Notes under the pieces: generated by a model
The model's input: the letters and a program-made list of their open reading frames with translations, nothing else
Told to the model about the DNA's origin: nothing
The model's database searches: none
From: Bacillota bacterium
Lineage (GTDB): Bacteria; Bacillota; Clostridia; Oscillospirales; Ruminococcaceae
Assembly: GCA_023413185.1 (NCBI GenBank)
Contig: JAEZQD010000098.1
Span: forward strand, 1 to 64,000
Direction of reading: 5' to 3'
DNA length: 64,000 nucleotides
In this document: in pieces, positions 8,751 to 16,412 of the stretch
How the letters are laid out: every line of letters begins with the position of its first letter
Numbering within the stretch: position 1 is the stretch's first letter
Made by a program: the position numbers and the translations under genes

Positions 8751-8777
8751 CGACCCTCGGCTTTTTGCCGGGGGTCG
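8751..8777 (+). terminator. Intrinsic terminator of the amino-acid importer operon
   Basis: Eleven-base stem CGACCCTCGGC / GCCGGGGGTCG (one G-U pair) around a TTTTT loop, ten bases after the ATPase stop. The tail AGTTGTTTGG is only moderately T-rich. It may also serve the convergent lipoprotein gene that ends at 8823. Confidence 0.7.
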
Positions 8778-8822
8778 AGTTGTTTGGTGTGGATATATTC
8801 AGTGTTATCAAATGTAATTGCG

Positions 8823-10172
8823 CTAAACCGGCTGGATTGGTCTGATTCTAAGGCTGTGTGCATCCCTTGTGTCAGGGACAAACTCGATATAATGGGTGTT
8901 TTGCATATTAAAAACTCGCTCGCGAGAGGAAAAAGGGCTTCCGCTCAGGGTGTTAAAGGTATTTGTAGAAGTGTCATAAACGCAGTTTCGATACTCGCCG
9001 TCTACAAGAGCGGTGTAGATGTATTGTAAAAAGCCGTTGACAATACGCGTGCGTACTATATGGGCATGAGTACGGTATGGTATTTGGGATGGAAGCCATG
9101 TAACAGAGGCGTCTTTGGTATCGAGCATAACATAGTGATGTGGTTCACCGCTTTCTAAGGAAAACACGATGCGGTCTTCATCGATTGTCTCAAAGGAAAC
9201 GGACCCATCAAAAGACCCTGCGTCGGTTAACTGAAGGCGTTCGCTAGTCGCATACCATATATGGGTACTCAAGGTGTTGCCGGTCTCGGGGTGGCTAACC
9301 CAATCGAGCATAGCAAAAACCCCGTTATCAGTATAAATAGCAGAAAATTCTTGCTCCTCAAACAGTGCCTTGTATCCTGTTTCATCCGCAAACCAGGCGG
9401 AACGAACGGTATTCGATTTTTCTTTGTTTTTGCAGGCGAAATAGACACAGCCGCCGCTGACGGGAACTACTTCTTGAACTCCGTAGTAAACCTGCATTTT
9501 ATCGTAAGCCTGCATCCATTCACTCATGTCGTCCACTAGAGTGAGTTTGTCGGTAGAAATCCGGTATAAAAACAACCGATTATGTCCGTTGAGCGCGACC
9601 AAATCCTCGTTAATCCAAACAGGGTCAAGACGACTGGTGTCTTCCCAGCCTTTCACCGTTCTGCCGTCTGACAATGTTCTACTGATAATGCGGTTGGGGG
9701 CTTCTGTCTCAGTATAATGCAAAAACTCACGAATCAGTTTTCCGCTACCATCCAAGATGGAGCCATTGGCCAGCACCCAGTCGCCATCTGTTGTTCTGCA
9801 CCCAGACAGAAAGCCGAGGGAAGCTTTATCTTCGTAAACACCTGCGACAAATATGCGGTTATCCGTGATTGTATAGCGGTATTCCCCAATTAAAGGGTCT
9901 ACAGGTATTGTTATCATTTTAACCAGTTGGTTGTTTAAATCGATGTAGCGAATGATTCCGTTATCAGGCACAGCGAGAATGGTGCCGTCGCTAAGCCAGG
10001 TGTAGGCTGACCCATAAAGATACAGTGTGTCGCTTGGCAAAGGGGGTAAGGGTTCCGGGGCAGAAGACAACTGGCTATCGGGCTGGGGTTGCCCTGCCGG
10101 GATGGGCGCATGGCAACCGAACAACACTATGATGATGGAAAAAACAGAGAATAGAATGCTTATTCGCTTCAA
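8823..10172 (-). CDS. Hypothetical lipoprotein, possible beta-propeller
   Basis: Function not recognised. Seen in 449 residues: signal peptide with a long hydrophobic run and lipobox VLFGC (lipidated Cys19), a Pro/Ser-rich linker to about residue 48, then repeated short strands with WLSDGT, LPSDTLYLYGS and several Ser/Asp/Trp motifs that suggest a propeller-like surface protein, without an identifiable repeat unit. The start codon is TTG at 10172, well supported by AGGAGGG (10181-10187) eight bases upstream and by the signal peptide that begins there. A TATAAT-like box lies at 10233-10238. It is monocistronic and convergent to the importer operon. Likely anchored to the outer face of the membrane. 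Confidence 0.75.
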   Translation of the reverse strand: MKRISILFSVFSIIIVLFGCHAPIPAGQPQPDSQLSSAPEPLPPLPSDTLYLYGSAYTWLSDGTILAVPDNGIIRYIDLNNQLVKMITIPVDPLIGEYRYTITDNRIFVAGVYEDKASLGFLSGCRTTDGDWVLANGSILDGSGKLIREFLHYTETEAPNRIISRTLSDGRTVKGWEDTSRLDPVWINEDLVALNGHNRLFLYRISTDKLTLVDDMSEWMQAYDKMQVYYGVQEVVPVSGGCVYFACKNKEKSNTVRSAWFADETGYKALFEEQEFSAIYTDNGVFAMLDWVSHPETGNTLSTHIWYATSERLQLTDAGSFDGSVSFETIDEDRIVFSLESGEPHHYVMLDTKDASVTWLPSQIPYRTHAHIVRTRIVNGFLQYIYTALVDGEYRNCVYDTSTNTFNTLSGSPFSSRERVFNMQNTHYIEFVPDTRDAHSLRIRPIQPV

Positions 10173-10489
10173 GCCAAAACCCCTCCTGACAAATAAGATG
10201 AAATATCCGTGTGAATCTTCAAGTTAGATTTTATTATACCATAAGCTAAGTGATATTTATTAGTTTATTACTAAAAGCAACGCCCCATCCTATCTTTTCC
10301 GAGATTAAAACAACAACCCGGTCATAACGCAAAAACATATTGACAAAACTCGATACGTAGCATATACTGCAATATATCGATAAAAATAGAACCGACCTGC
10401 ATGGGCACTTACTGCATAAGCCCTGCCCGCGCACAGCGCAGTACAATGCCCTAATGGAGCAACACGCGGGGAAAGGATGATAGCTTACG
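10173..10489. other. Intergenic control region, lipoprotein and first ArsR
   Basis: No gene is supported here. The left part holds the ribosome site and TATAAT-like box of the lipoprotein gene (minus strand). The right part holds the arsR promoter at 10340-10368 and about 115 bases of untranslated leader. Confidence 0.7.
10340..10368 (+). promoter_or_regulatory. Promoter/operator of the arsR-arsP operon
   Basis: TTGACA (10340-10345), 17-base spacer, TATACT (10363-10368): a near-consensus sigma-A promoter. The -35 region reads aCATATTGACA, like the boxes before the other two ArsR genes (13879, 13915, 16002), so it probably includes the repressor-binding sequence. Confidence 0.8.
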
Positions 10490-10795
10490 ATGAACAGCAA
10501 ATACGCAAACAACGCAAGGGTTTTTAAGGCGTTCTGCGATGAAAATCGCCTGATGATACTCGAGATGCTGCAAAGCGGTGAAAAGTGCGCCTGCAAGATA
10601 CTTGAGCGGCTGAATATCGTGCAGTCCACCCTGTCGCACCACATGAAGATATTGGTGGAAAGCGGCATCGTCTGCGCCCGCAAGGACGGCAAATGGACGC
10701 ACTACTCCCTGTCCGAGGAGGGCACGCAGTACGCAAAGGAGCTGCTCAATGAGCTGACTGCCATGAAAACGGAGGGAGACACCGGATGCAGGTAG
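10490..10795 (+). CDS. arsR: ArsR-family metalloregulator 1
   Basis: Dimeric winged-helix repressor that releases DNA when it binds a thiophilic metalloid. Seen in 101 residues: winged helix with recognition segment QSTLSHHMKILVESGIV and the sensor pair Cys33/Cys35 in GEKCACKIL, the alpha-3 Cys-x-Cys position used for arsenite sensing in classic ArsR. Start ATG 10490, with AAAGGATG upstream. The stop overlaps the next start by ten bases, so it is co-translated with the ArsP-type permease it presumably controls. It differs from the two other ArsR proteins nearby and may sense a different arsenical. Confidence 0.9.
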   Translation: MNSKYANNARVFKAFCDENRLMILEMLQSGEKCACKILERLNIVQSTLSHHMKILVESGIVCARKDGKWTHYSLSEEGTQYAKELLNELTAMKTEGDTGCR

Positions 10796-11802
10796 TGCGC
10801 GCGGTTTGGGACTTTTTTCAGGATCAGATACTCGGTATGAAATGGCTCAGCGAGCTGGTCGGATATGGGGTATCGGCTACAGGGCTTAACACGCAAGGGT
10901 GGCTGGGCGGCGGCATACAGTTTTTTGTTTACGACACCGTAAAAATCTTTGTTCTGCTCTCGGTACTGATTTTTATAATCTCCTACATACAAAGCTATTT
11001 CCCCCCTGAGCGGACGAAGAAGATTCTGGGGCGGTTTCATGGGGTGGGCGCCAACACGCTGGCGGCACTGCTGGGTACGGTAACCCCCTTTTGCTCCTGC
11101 TCCTCCATTCCGCTGTTCATCGGCTTTTCCGGCGCGGGCTTGCCGGTAGGGGTCACCTTCTCGTTTCTCATCTCCTCCCCGCTGGTGGATCTCGGCTCTT
11201 TAATCCTTTTAACAAGCGTCTTCGGTGCCAAGGTAGCTGCTGCCTATGTGGTGGTCGGGCTGGTGCTGGCAGTCATCGGCGGGACGTTGATCGAACGGTT
11301 TGGCATGGGACGGTACGTAGAGGATTTTGTAAGGTCGGCGGGCTCGGTGGATATTGAAGCGCCCGCGTTAACGCGCAAAGACCGGCTTGTCTATGCAAGC
11401 GATCAGGTGAAGGCGACGGTGAAAAAGGTCGCGCCCTATATCCTTGTGGGCGTGGGTATCGGCGCGCTGATACACAACCTCATTCCCAAGGAGTGGGTCG
11501 AGGCTGTCCTTGGCGGCAGCAACCCGTTCTCTGTAATACTGGCTGCGCTGGTGGGTGTGCCGATGTATGCGGACATCTTTGGAACCATCCCCGTGGCGGA
11601 AAGCCTGTTTGCTAAGGGTGCGGGGCTTGGCACCATCCTTTCCTTCATGATGGCGGTAACCGCGCTCAGTCTGCCCTCGATGATTATGCTCCGAAAGGCG
11701 GTAAAGCCGCGGCTGTTGGCTGTGTTTATCGGTATTGTAACGGTTGGTATTATCCTCATCGGGTATCTGTTCAATGCGTTCGGATTTCTGCTTGTGAGTT
11801 AA
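10786..11802 (+). CDS. arsP: Permease of the ArsP/UPF0718 family
   Basis: Inner-membrane efflux protein; characterised ArsP exports trivalent organoarsenicals such as methylarsenite. Seen in 338 residues: about eight hydrophobic helices in two homologous halves and the family hallmark TPFCSCSSIPLFIGF, with Cys103 and Cys105, plus SSPLVDLGSLILL. In the second half the matching site is GVPMYADIFGTIPVAE. The start lies inside the end of arsR. Arsenic context (three ArsR proteins, ACR3) supports the assignment, but UPF0718 members also occur without arsenic links, so substrate is inferred. Confidence 0.82.
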   Translation: MQVVRAVWDFFQDQILGMKWLSELVGYGVSATGLNTQGWLGGGIQFFVYDTVKIFVLLSVLIFIISYIQSYFPPERTKKILGRFHGVGANTLAALLGTVTPFCSCSSIPLFIGFSGAGLPVGVTFSFLISSPLVDLGSLILLTSVFGAKVAAAYVVVGLVLAVIGGTLIERFGMGRYVEDFVRSAGSVDIEAPALTRKDRLVYASDQVKATVKKVAPYILVGVGIGALIHNLIPKEWVEAVLGGSNPFSVILAALVGVPMYADIFGTIPVAESLFAKGAGLGTILSFMMAVTALSLPSMIMLRKAVKPRLLAVFIGIVTVGIILIGYLFNAFGFLLVS

Positions 11803-11813
11803 GGATGGGAGCA

Positions 11814-12293
11814 ATGAGTAACTATATATTATACGGCATCACAGCCGTTTTGCTGGTATTGTCTTTAGTAAAAGACACAGAGAAAACAAAAAAGGCATTA
11901 AAGAAGGCGTGGAAGTCCTTTGAGAATATCCTGCCCGAGTTTTTGGTCGTGCTGCTGCTGGTGGGGCTTTTGCTCGCGGTTTTGAACACTGAACTCATAT
12001 CAAAAGTCATCGGGGCCGATTCGGGCTGGCTTGGGGTGCTGCTTGCGGCTATCACAGGTGCGGTTACCTTAATACCCGGGTTTGTCGCATTCCCTACCGC
12101 GGCAATGCTGTTGCAGGGCGGGGCGGGGTATATGCAGATTGGCGCGTTTGTTTCGACCTTGATGATGGTCGGCATCGTTACCATGCCGGTGGAGATGAAA
12201 TACTTCGGCAAAAGGGCAACCGTGTTGAGGAATGTGTTTGCATTTGCCTTTTCTTTTCTTGTTGCGTATATAATCGGATTGGCGGTGCGCTAA
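11814..12293 (+). CDS. Half-size permease, UPF0718-related (subunit A)
   Basis: A 159-residue membrane protein resembling one half of an ArsP/UPF0718 permease. Seen: four to five hydrophobic helices and motifs KKAWKSFENILPEFLVVLLLV, GVLLAAITGAVTLIPGFVAF and TMPVEMKYFGKR; it has no Cys. ATG 11814 is preferred over ATG 11805 because AAGG at 11801-11804 is then correctly spaced. It starts 11 bases after arsP and is followed two bases later by a second half-size permease; the two probably assemble into one transporter. Substrate unknown; location suggests a metalloid or thiol compound. Confidence 0.75.
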   Translation: MSNYILYGITAVLLVLSLVKDTEKTKKALKKAWKSFENILPEFLVVLLLVGLLLAVLNTELISKVIGADSGWLGVLLAAITGAVTLIPGFVAFPTAAMLLQGGAGYMQIGAFVSTLMMVGIVTMPVEMKYFGKRATVLRNVFAFAFSFLVAYIIGLAVR

Positions 12294-12295
12294 AT

Positions 12296-12832
12296 ATGAA
12301 GGCTGTATTAAAACGATATCGGGCATTTTTTGTTGTAGCGGCTGCGTTTGCCGTACTGACTGTGATAAACAAGGAACTTGGGTTTAAGGCACTCGGTATT
12401 ACCGCCTATTCCGTCAAGGAGATGCTGCTTGTAATCCCGCCCATCTTTGTGCTGTTGGGGCTTATGGATGTATGGGTGCCCCGTGAGACCATGATGAAGT
12501 ATATGGGCAACGATTCGGGTATTAAGGGAGTTGTGCTTTCCATTATCATCGGCTCGGTTGCGGCGGGTCCCTTGTACGGGGCGTTCCCCGTTGCGGCGGT
12601 ATTTATGAAAAAGGGCGTAAAATTCAGCAACATCCTTATCTTTATCGGTGCGTGGTCCACTACCAAGATACCGATGCTCTTGTTCGAGATATCCTCCCTT
12701 GGCGCACGGTTTGCCATAACAAGGCTGCTTGTTGATATCCCGGGCATTATTATCATCGCGACCATACTTGCAAAGCTAATCCCAAAAAAAGAGGTAGAGA
12801 GGCTCTATGAGCAGGCGAAAACGATGAAGTAG
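12296..12832 (+). CDS. Half-size permease, UPF0718-related (subunit B)
   Basis: A 178-residue membrane protein, the partner of the half-size permease ending three bases upstream. Seen: N-terminal helix, KEMLLVIPPIFVLLGLMDVW, the conserved loop GSVAAGPLYGAFPVAAVF, and GAWSTTKIPMLLFE, which correspond to the second half of UPF0718 proteins. It has no clear ribosome site of its own, consistent with translational coupling. Together the pair equals about one full-length ArsP, suggesting gene fission or an ancestral two-subunit form. Function in efflux is inferred from context only. Confidence 0.75.
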   Translation: MKAVLKRYRAFFVVAAAFAVLTVINKELGFKALGITAYSVKEMLLVIPPIFVLLGLMDVWVPRETMMKYMGNDSGIKGVVLSIIIGSVAAGPLYGAFPVAAVFMKKGVKFSNILIFIGAWSTTKIPMLLFEISSLGARFAITRLLVDIPGIIIIATILAKLIPKKEVERLYEQAKTMK

Positions 12833-12961
12833 AAAGCACATGGGCTTTGCCGCTTTTCTGTTGGATCGGGCATGGCATACTTAAGCCGTCATGATGACTA
12901 TCGTTCTTACGAACGGTCTTATAAGTTTTACCCTGAATATTAAGTATGGAGGATGAAATTG

Positions 12962-13396
12962 ATGGATTACAAAAAACAAGCACAGGCGTATTTTAGCAGC
13001 GGGTTTAACTGCGCACAGTCGGTTGTTACACCCTTTGCCGAGGAACTGGGGATTACCGAGGAGCTTGCACTGAAAATGGCGTCTTCATTCGGCGGCGGCG
13101 CAAGATGCGGTCAGCTGTGCGGCGCGGTCTCGGGCGCGCTTATGGCGCTGGGGCTCAAGCACGGGCACTACCATACGGGGGATATGGAGGAAAAGGCAAA
13201 GGCGGGTGCGCTTGCGATGGAGTTTAACCGGCGCTTTTGTGAGCGCAACGGCTCTGTTGTGTGCAAGGAGCTGCTGGGCAACGACCCCTCTGTACCCGAA
13301 CAGCATGAAATACTCAAGGAGCAGGGAGCGTTTCAAACAGTTTGTCCTAAATTGGTCTGTGACGCTACGGAGATTGTGGAAGAGATGCTTTTCTAA
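12962..13396 (+). CDS. C_GCAxxG_C_C family redox protein
   Basis: Small Cys-rich protein family (named for its motif) found near redox and metal-handling genes; the exact reaction is unknown. Seen in 144 residues: FNCAQSV, GGGARCGQLCGAVSGALMALG, and distal Cys in RRFCERNGSVVCKELL and TVCPKLVCDA. ATG 12962 is chosen because GGAGG (12948-12952) stands nine bases upstream; the ATG at 12953 directly abuts that site. It follows the permeases after 120 bases and precedes a thioredoxin-like gene, so it may supply reducing power or metal transfer for resistance. Confidence 0.85.
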   Translation: MDYKKQAQAYFSSGFNCAQSVVTPFAEELGITEELALKMASSFGGGARCGQLCGAVSGALMALGLKHGHYHTGDMEEKAKAGALAMEFNRRFCERNGSVVCKELLGNDPSVPEQHEILKEQGAFQTVCPKLVCDATEIVEEMLF

Positions 13397-13410
13397 AGGA
13401 GGCTTACAGC

Positions 13411-13758
13411 ATGGGCTTATTCGGTAAGAAAAAGGAGCAGCCTGCAGCCTGCGGCTGCCAAGGCGAGTGCGGCGTTAAAACAACGGCAAGCCCGCTGACC
13501 GATACTGTTCAGGGCACCGTCGTAAAGGTTCTCGGCTCCGGCTGCAAAAAGTGCAACGAGCTGGAGGAAAACGCAAGGCTTGCGCTGACACAGCTTGGTA
13601 TGCAGCCTGCCATCGAGCATGTGACCGATTTTGCACAGATTGCCGCCTATGGCGTGATGAGCACCCCTGCGCTGGTGGTAAACGGCAAGGTTGTGGTATA
13701 CGGTAAGGTATTAAAAGCCGACGAGATTGTATCTATACTGCAAAAGGTTTTAAATTGA
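13411..13758 (+). CDS. Thioredoxin-fold protein (redox-active disulfide protein 2 type)
   Basis: Small disulfide reductase-like protein. Seen in 115 residues: an N-terminal Cys-rich tail (CGCQGECG) possibly able to bind metal, then a thioredoxin fold with the active-site CxxC in GSGCKKCNEL and the cis-Pro in MSTPALVVNGKVV, typical of the short MTH895/TM0996 group. It lies 14 bases after the CGCAxxGCC gene with a good AAAGGAGG site. The group is often encoded with UPF0718 permeases, as here, so it probably reduces the permease's cargo or a partner protein; this is inference. Confidence 0.85.
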   Translation: MGLFGKKKEQPAACGCQGECGVKTTASPLTDTVQGTVVKVLGSGCKKCNELEENARLALTQLGMQPAIEHVTDFAQIAAYGVMSTPALVVNGKVVVYGKVLKADEIVSILQKVLN

Positions 13759-13821
13759 CAGATGCCGTAGAGTATATTGTTACACTACTATTGAGATGGA
13801 AAACAACCGCAAAATATAATA

Positions 13822-13855
13822 AAAAAACCTTCGGGCTTGGGTCTGAAGGTTTTTT
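13822..13855. terminator. Bidirectional intrinsic terminator
   Basis: Stem AAAAAACCTTC / GAAGGTTTTTT, 11 bp, 12-base loop, with A-run on one side and T-run on the other. It closes the arsR1-arsP-permease-thioredoxin operon and isolates it from the second arsR promoter. Confidence 0.88.
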
Positions 13856-13878
13856 GTATAATATGTGTATAGCACGAA

Positions 13879-13940
13879 AAAGATATTGACAAGTCTCTAT
13901 ATCCCAACTACAATAAAGATATTGACAACTCTCTATATCC
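13879..13940 (+). repeat. Tandem operator repeat and promoter of arsR2
   Basis: Two 26-base direct repeats, 13879-13904 and 13915-13940, differ at a single position and are 36 bases apart. The first carries the -35 TTGACA (13886-13891), which with TACAAT (13909-13914) makes a 17-base-spacer promoter. The second overlaps the predicted transcription start. Each copy is an imperfect palindrome between ATAT ends. Repressor binding here would block polymerase twice over. Confidence 0.8.
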
Positions 13941-13964
13941 AAGAGTGGAAGGGACGAACAAAAT

Positions 13965-14288
13965 ATGAAGCACGCCGAGTATGCGCTGCTGTTCAAGGCA
14001 TTATCGGATGAAACGCGGCTGAAGATTGTTGAGATGCTCTCCTGCGGGGAGATGTGCGCATGCGATATCCTAGCATCGTTTGCCATCAGTCAGCCAACGC
14101 TTTCTTACCACATGAAGATACTAAACGACAGCGGGCTTATTCACAGCAGAAAAGAAGGCTCGTGGATGAAGTACAGCATTGATGTCGAAAAAGCGGAGGA
14201 AGCAAAGTCTTTTTGGGAGCACATTACCACCGAGGCAAAGGACTGCATCTGCAAACACTTAGACAATGCCTCGCGCTGCGAAGAGTAA
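13965..14288 (+). CDS. arsR: ArsR-family metalloregulator 2
   Basis: Metalloid-responsive winged-helix repressor of 107 residues. Seen: FKALSDETRLKIVEMLSCGEMCACDIL with sensor Cys31/Cys33 and an extra Cys27, recognition segment QPTLSYHMKILNDSGLI, and a C-terminal Cys cluster (CICKHLDNASRC) that could add a second metal ligand. GGAAGGG lies upstream of ATG 13965. It is the first gene of a unit with the CoA-disulfide reductase/rhodanese 12 bases downstream. The tandem repeat at 13879-13940 is its likely operator, giving autoregulation. Confidence 0.9.
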   Translation: MKHAEYALLFKALSDETRLKIVEMLSCGEMCACDILASFAISQPTLSYHMKILNDSGLIHSRKEGSWMKYSIDVEKAEEAKSFWEHITTEAKDCICKHLDNASRCEE

Positions 14289-14300
14289 AGGGGATAAAAC

Positions 14301-15941
14301 ATGAGAATTATTATAATCGGTGCGGTCGCCGCGGGAACCTCCGCCGCCGCAAAGGCAAGAAGGAACAACGAGCAGGCGGACATTGTCATCTACGAAAAGG
14401 ACCGCTTTATCTCCTATTCCGGCTGCGGTATGCCCTACTACATCGGCGGAATTGTAGAGAGCGCACAGGTGTTGACGCCCCGCGACCCCGCATTCTTCCT
14501 AAGCAAGTACAACGTAAAGATTAAAACCCAGCACGAGGTGCTTTCCATCGACCCCGCCGCAAAGACCGTTGCCGTAAAGAATCTTACCACAGGCGAAGTG
14601 TTTGAAGATAGGTATGACACCCTTGTGCTTGCAACCGGCGCAAGTGCCGTGGTTTTGCCGATTAAAGGGGCGGACAGGGACAATGTGTTTACCCTGCGCA
14701 GCATCGGGGATATGAACCGCATCAAGACTTTTCTTGCTGAAAAATCCCCCAAAACCGCCGCGATTATCGGAACGGGCTTTGTTGGGCTTGAGGTTTGCGA
14801 AAACCTCAAGCAGCTTGGCATGGCGGTTACACTGGTGGAACGGCTGCCCCAGGTTACCCCGGGGCTGGATGGAGACATGGCGGCGTATGTACAGCACGAG
14901 CTGACAAAGAACGGCGTCGTACTGCACCTCGGTGCCACGGCTGCCGAGATTACCGGGGACGGCATCACGCTTGCCGACGGTACACAGATTCAGGCTGATA
15001 TGGTGCTCGTCTCGGCGGGGGTGCGCCCCAACACCGCGCTTGCAAAGGCGGCGGGCATCCCGCTTGGCAGTTCGGGCGCGATTCAGGTAAACGAAAAGAT
15101 GCAGACCGGCACAGCGGATATCTATGCCTGCGGCGACTGCATCGAGCAGATTCATCTGGTTACCGGCAAATCCGTGTACCGCCCGCTCGGCTCTACCGCT
15201 AACAAAACAGGACGAATTGCGGGGGACGCCATGACAGGCGGAACACTGACGTTTCGCGGTATTCTGGGCACAGGCATCTTTCGCATCTTTGACGTGACGG
15301 TGGCGCAGACGGGGCTTTCCGAACGGGAAGCGAAAGAACAGGGTTACGAGGTGCAGGTCTGCCATAACATCAAGCCCAATAAGCCCGACTATATGGGCGG
15401 CAAGGAAATGGTGATAAAGGGCATTGCCGATAAGCGCGACGGCAGGCTGCTGGGCGTACAGATTGTGGGCAGCGAGGGCGTGGATAAGCGCATTGACGTA
15501 TTTGCTACCGCCATCACCTTTAAGGCGAAGGCGGAGGATCTGTTCCACCTTGACCTTGCGTATGCGCCGCCGTTTTCCACCACGAAGGATCCGGTGATGT
15601 ACACGGGCATGATTCTGGATAACGCCATCACAAATGGCAGACCGCTGATTACCCCGGATGAGCTGGACGCGCTGATGCAGTCCGGCGAGCCGTACACCCT
15701 CATCGACGCAAGGGCGGTAAAGCAGTATGACAGCGAGCATATCGCGTCTGCCCGGAGCATCCCCCACGCGAAGCTCAGGGCGGAGTTGCCGTTGCTTGAT
15801 AAAAACGCCGTTGCCGTAACCTATTGCAACAAGGGTGTTACCGGCAATGCGGCACAGAATATTCTGCTTAACAACGGGTTTCGGAAGGTATATAACATCT
15901 CGGGTGGGCACAAGCAGTTCAAAAAGTCCCATGCAAAATAA
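14301..15941 (+). CDS. CoA-disulfide reductase/NADH oxidase fused to rhodanese
   Basis: Flavoprotein that reduces CoA disulfide or persulfides with NAD(P)H, here with a sulfurtransferase domain. Seen in 546 residues: N-terminal FAD-binding GAVAAGTSAAA, single redox Cys42 in SYSGCGMPYYIGG, NAD-binding GTGFVGLEVCENL near residue 157, second FAD motif IYACGDCIE, dimerisation domain to about 445, and a C-terminal rhodanese with catalytic Cys509 in TYCNKGVTG. This is the CoADR-RHD architecture known for polysulfide and persulfide reduction. Its place behind an ArsR gene points to a role in thiol homeostasis under arsenic stress or in thioarsenical chemistry (inference). Confidence 0.92.
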   Translation: MRIIIIGAVAAGTSAAAKARRNNEQADIVIYEKDRFISYSGCGMPYYIGGIVESAQVLTPRDPAFFLSKYNVKIKTQHEVLSIDPAAKTVAVKNLTTGEVFEDRYDTLVLATGASAVVLPIKGADRDNVFTLRSIGDMNRIKTFLAEKSPKTAAIIGTGFVGLEVCENLKQLGMAVTLVERLPQVTPGLDGDMAAYVQHELTKNGVVLHLGATAAEITGDGITLADGTQIQADMVLVSAGVRPNTALAKAAGIPLGSSGAIQVNEKMQTGTADIYACGDCIEQIHLVTGKSVYRPLGSTANKTGRIAGDAMTGGTLTFRGILGTGIFRIFDVTVAQTGLSEREAKEQGYEVQVCHNIKPNKPDYMGGKEMVIKGIADKRDGRLLGVQIVGSEGVDKRIDVFATAITFKAKAEDLFHLDLAYAPPFSTTKDPVMYTGMILDNAITNGRPLITPDELDALMQSGEPYTLIDARAVKQYDSEHIASARSIPHAKLRAELPLLDKNAVAVTYCNKGVTGNAAQNILLNNGFRKVYNISGGHKQFKKSHAK

Positions 15942-16001
15942 GGTGCCGGCAGCGGCAACTTTATTCAAGCTCTCGCATAATATATGAGTGTATGCGCATA
16001 C

Positions 16002-16014
16002 AAAGATATTGACA
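16002..16014 (+). promoter_or_regulatory. Promoter -35/operator box of arsR3
   Basis: AAAGATATTGACA, identical to the first 13 bases of the two repeats at 13879 and 13915, contains a perfect -35 TTGACA (16009-16014). No clear -10 stands at 17 bases; the best is weak (CATTAA, 16034-16039). It supports common control of the arsenic genes. Confidence 0.6.
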
Positions 16015-16062
16015 ATTGGTATTGCATCCCGTTCATTAACCGTTAGAAAGGATGGGGGTTAT

Positions 16063-16407
16063 ATGGTAAACATCTTTAAGGCGCTGTCGGACGAAACAAG
16101 GCTGCGCATCCTTGCGCTGGTATGGGATGACGAGCTGTGTGTTTGTGAGATAGAGGGGGGCTTACACCTGACCCAGTCTAACGTGTCGCGTCATCTTACG
16201 GTACTTAAAAATGCGGGGATTCTAACCAGCTGTAAGCAGGCACAATGGGCATTCTACAAGAAAAATGACGCGTTTTGCAATGAAAATCCGCAGCTGTGTG
16301 AGTACCTAATCCGTCAATGGAACGCTCTGCCCACCTACTGGGCGGACAAAGAGCGGTTAAGCAGGTGTAAGGCGCAAAATATGTGCGGACTAAGCAATAA
16401 GGAGTGA
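16063..16407 (+). CDS. arsR: ArsR-family arsenite-responsive repressor 3
   Basis: Repressor of 114 residues with the canonical arsenite site ELCVCEI (Cys26, Cys28) and recognition segment QSNVSRHLTVLKNAGIL. It is the closest of the three to classic ArsR. ATG 16063 is chosen: GAAAGGATGGGGG precedes it and the family N terminus (VNIFKALSDETRLR) starts there; in-frame sequence further upstream covers the promoter. Its stop TGA overlaps the ribosome site of the ACR3 pump gene, the usual arsR-acr3 pair. Confidence 0.93.
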   Translation: MVNIFKALSDETRLRILALVWDDELCVCEIEGGLHLTQSNVSRHLTVLKNAGILTSCKQAQWAFYKKNDAFCNENPQLCEYLIRQWNALPTYWADKERLSRCKAQNMCGLSNKE

Positions 16408-16412
16408 TTGTT

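Noticed and set aside
14499..15968. Long open frame antisense to the CoA-disulfide reductase gene
   Set aside because: No motifs; an artefact of GC-rich codon use in the real gene.
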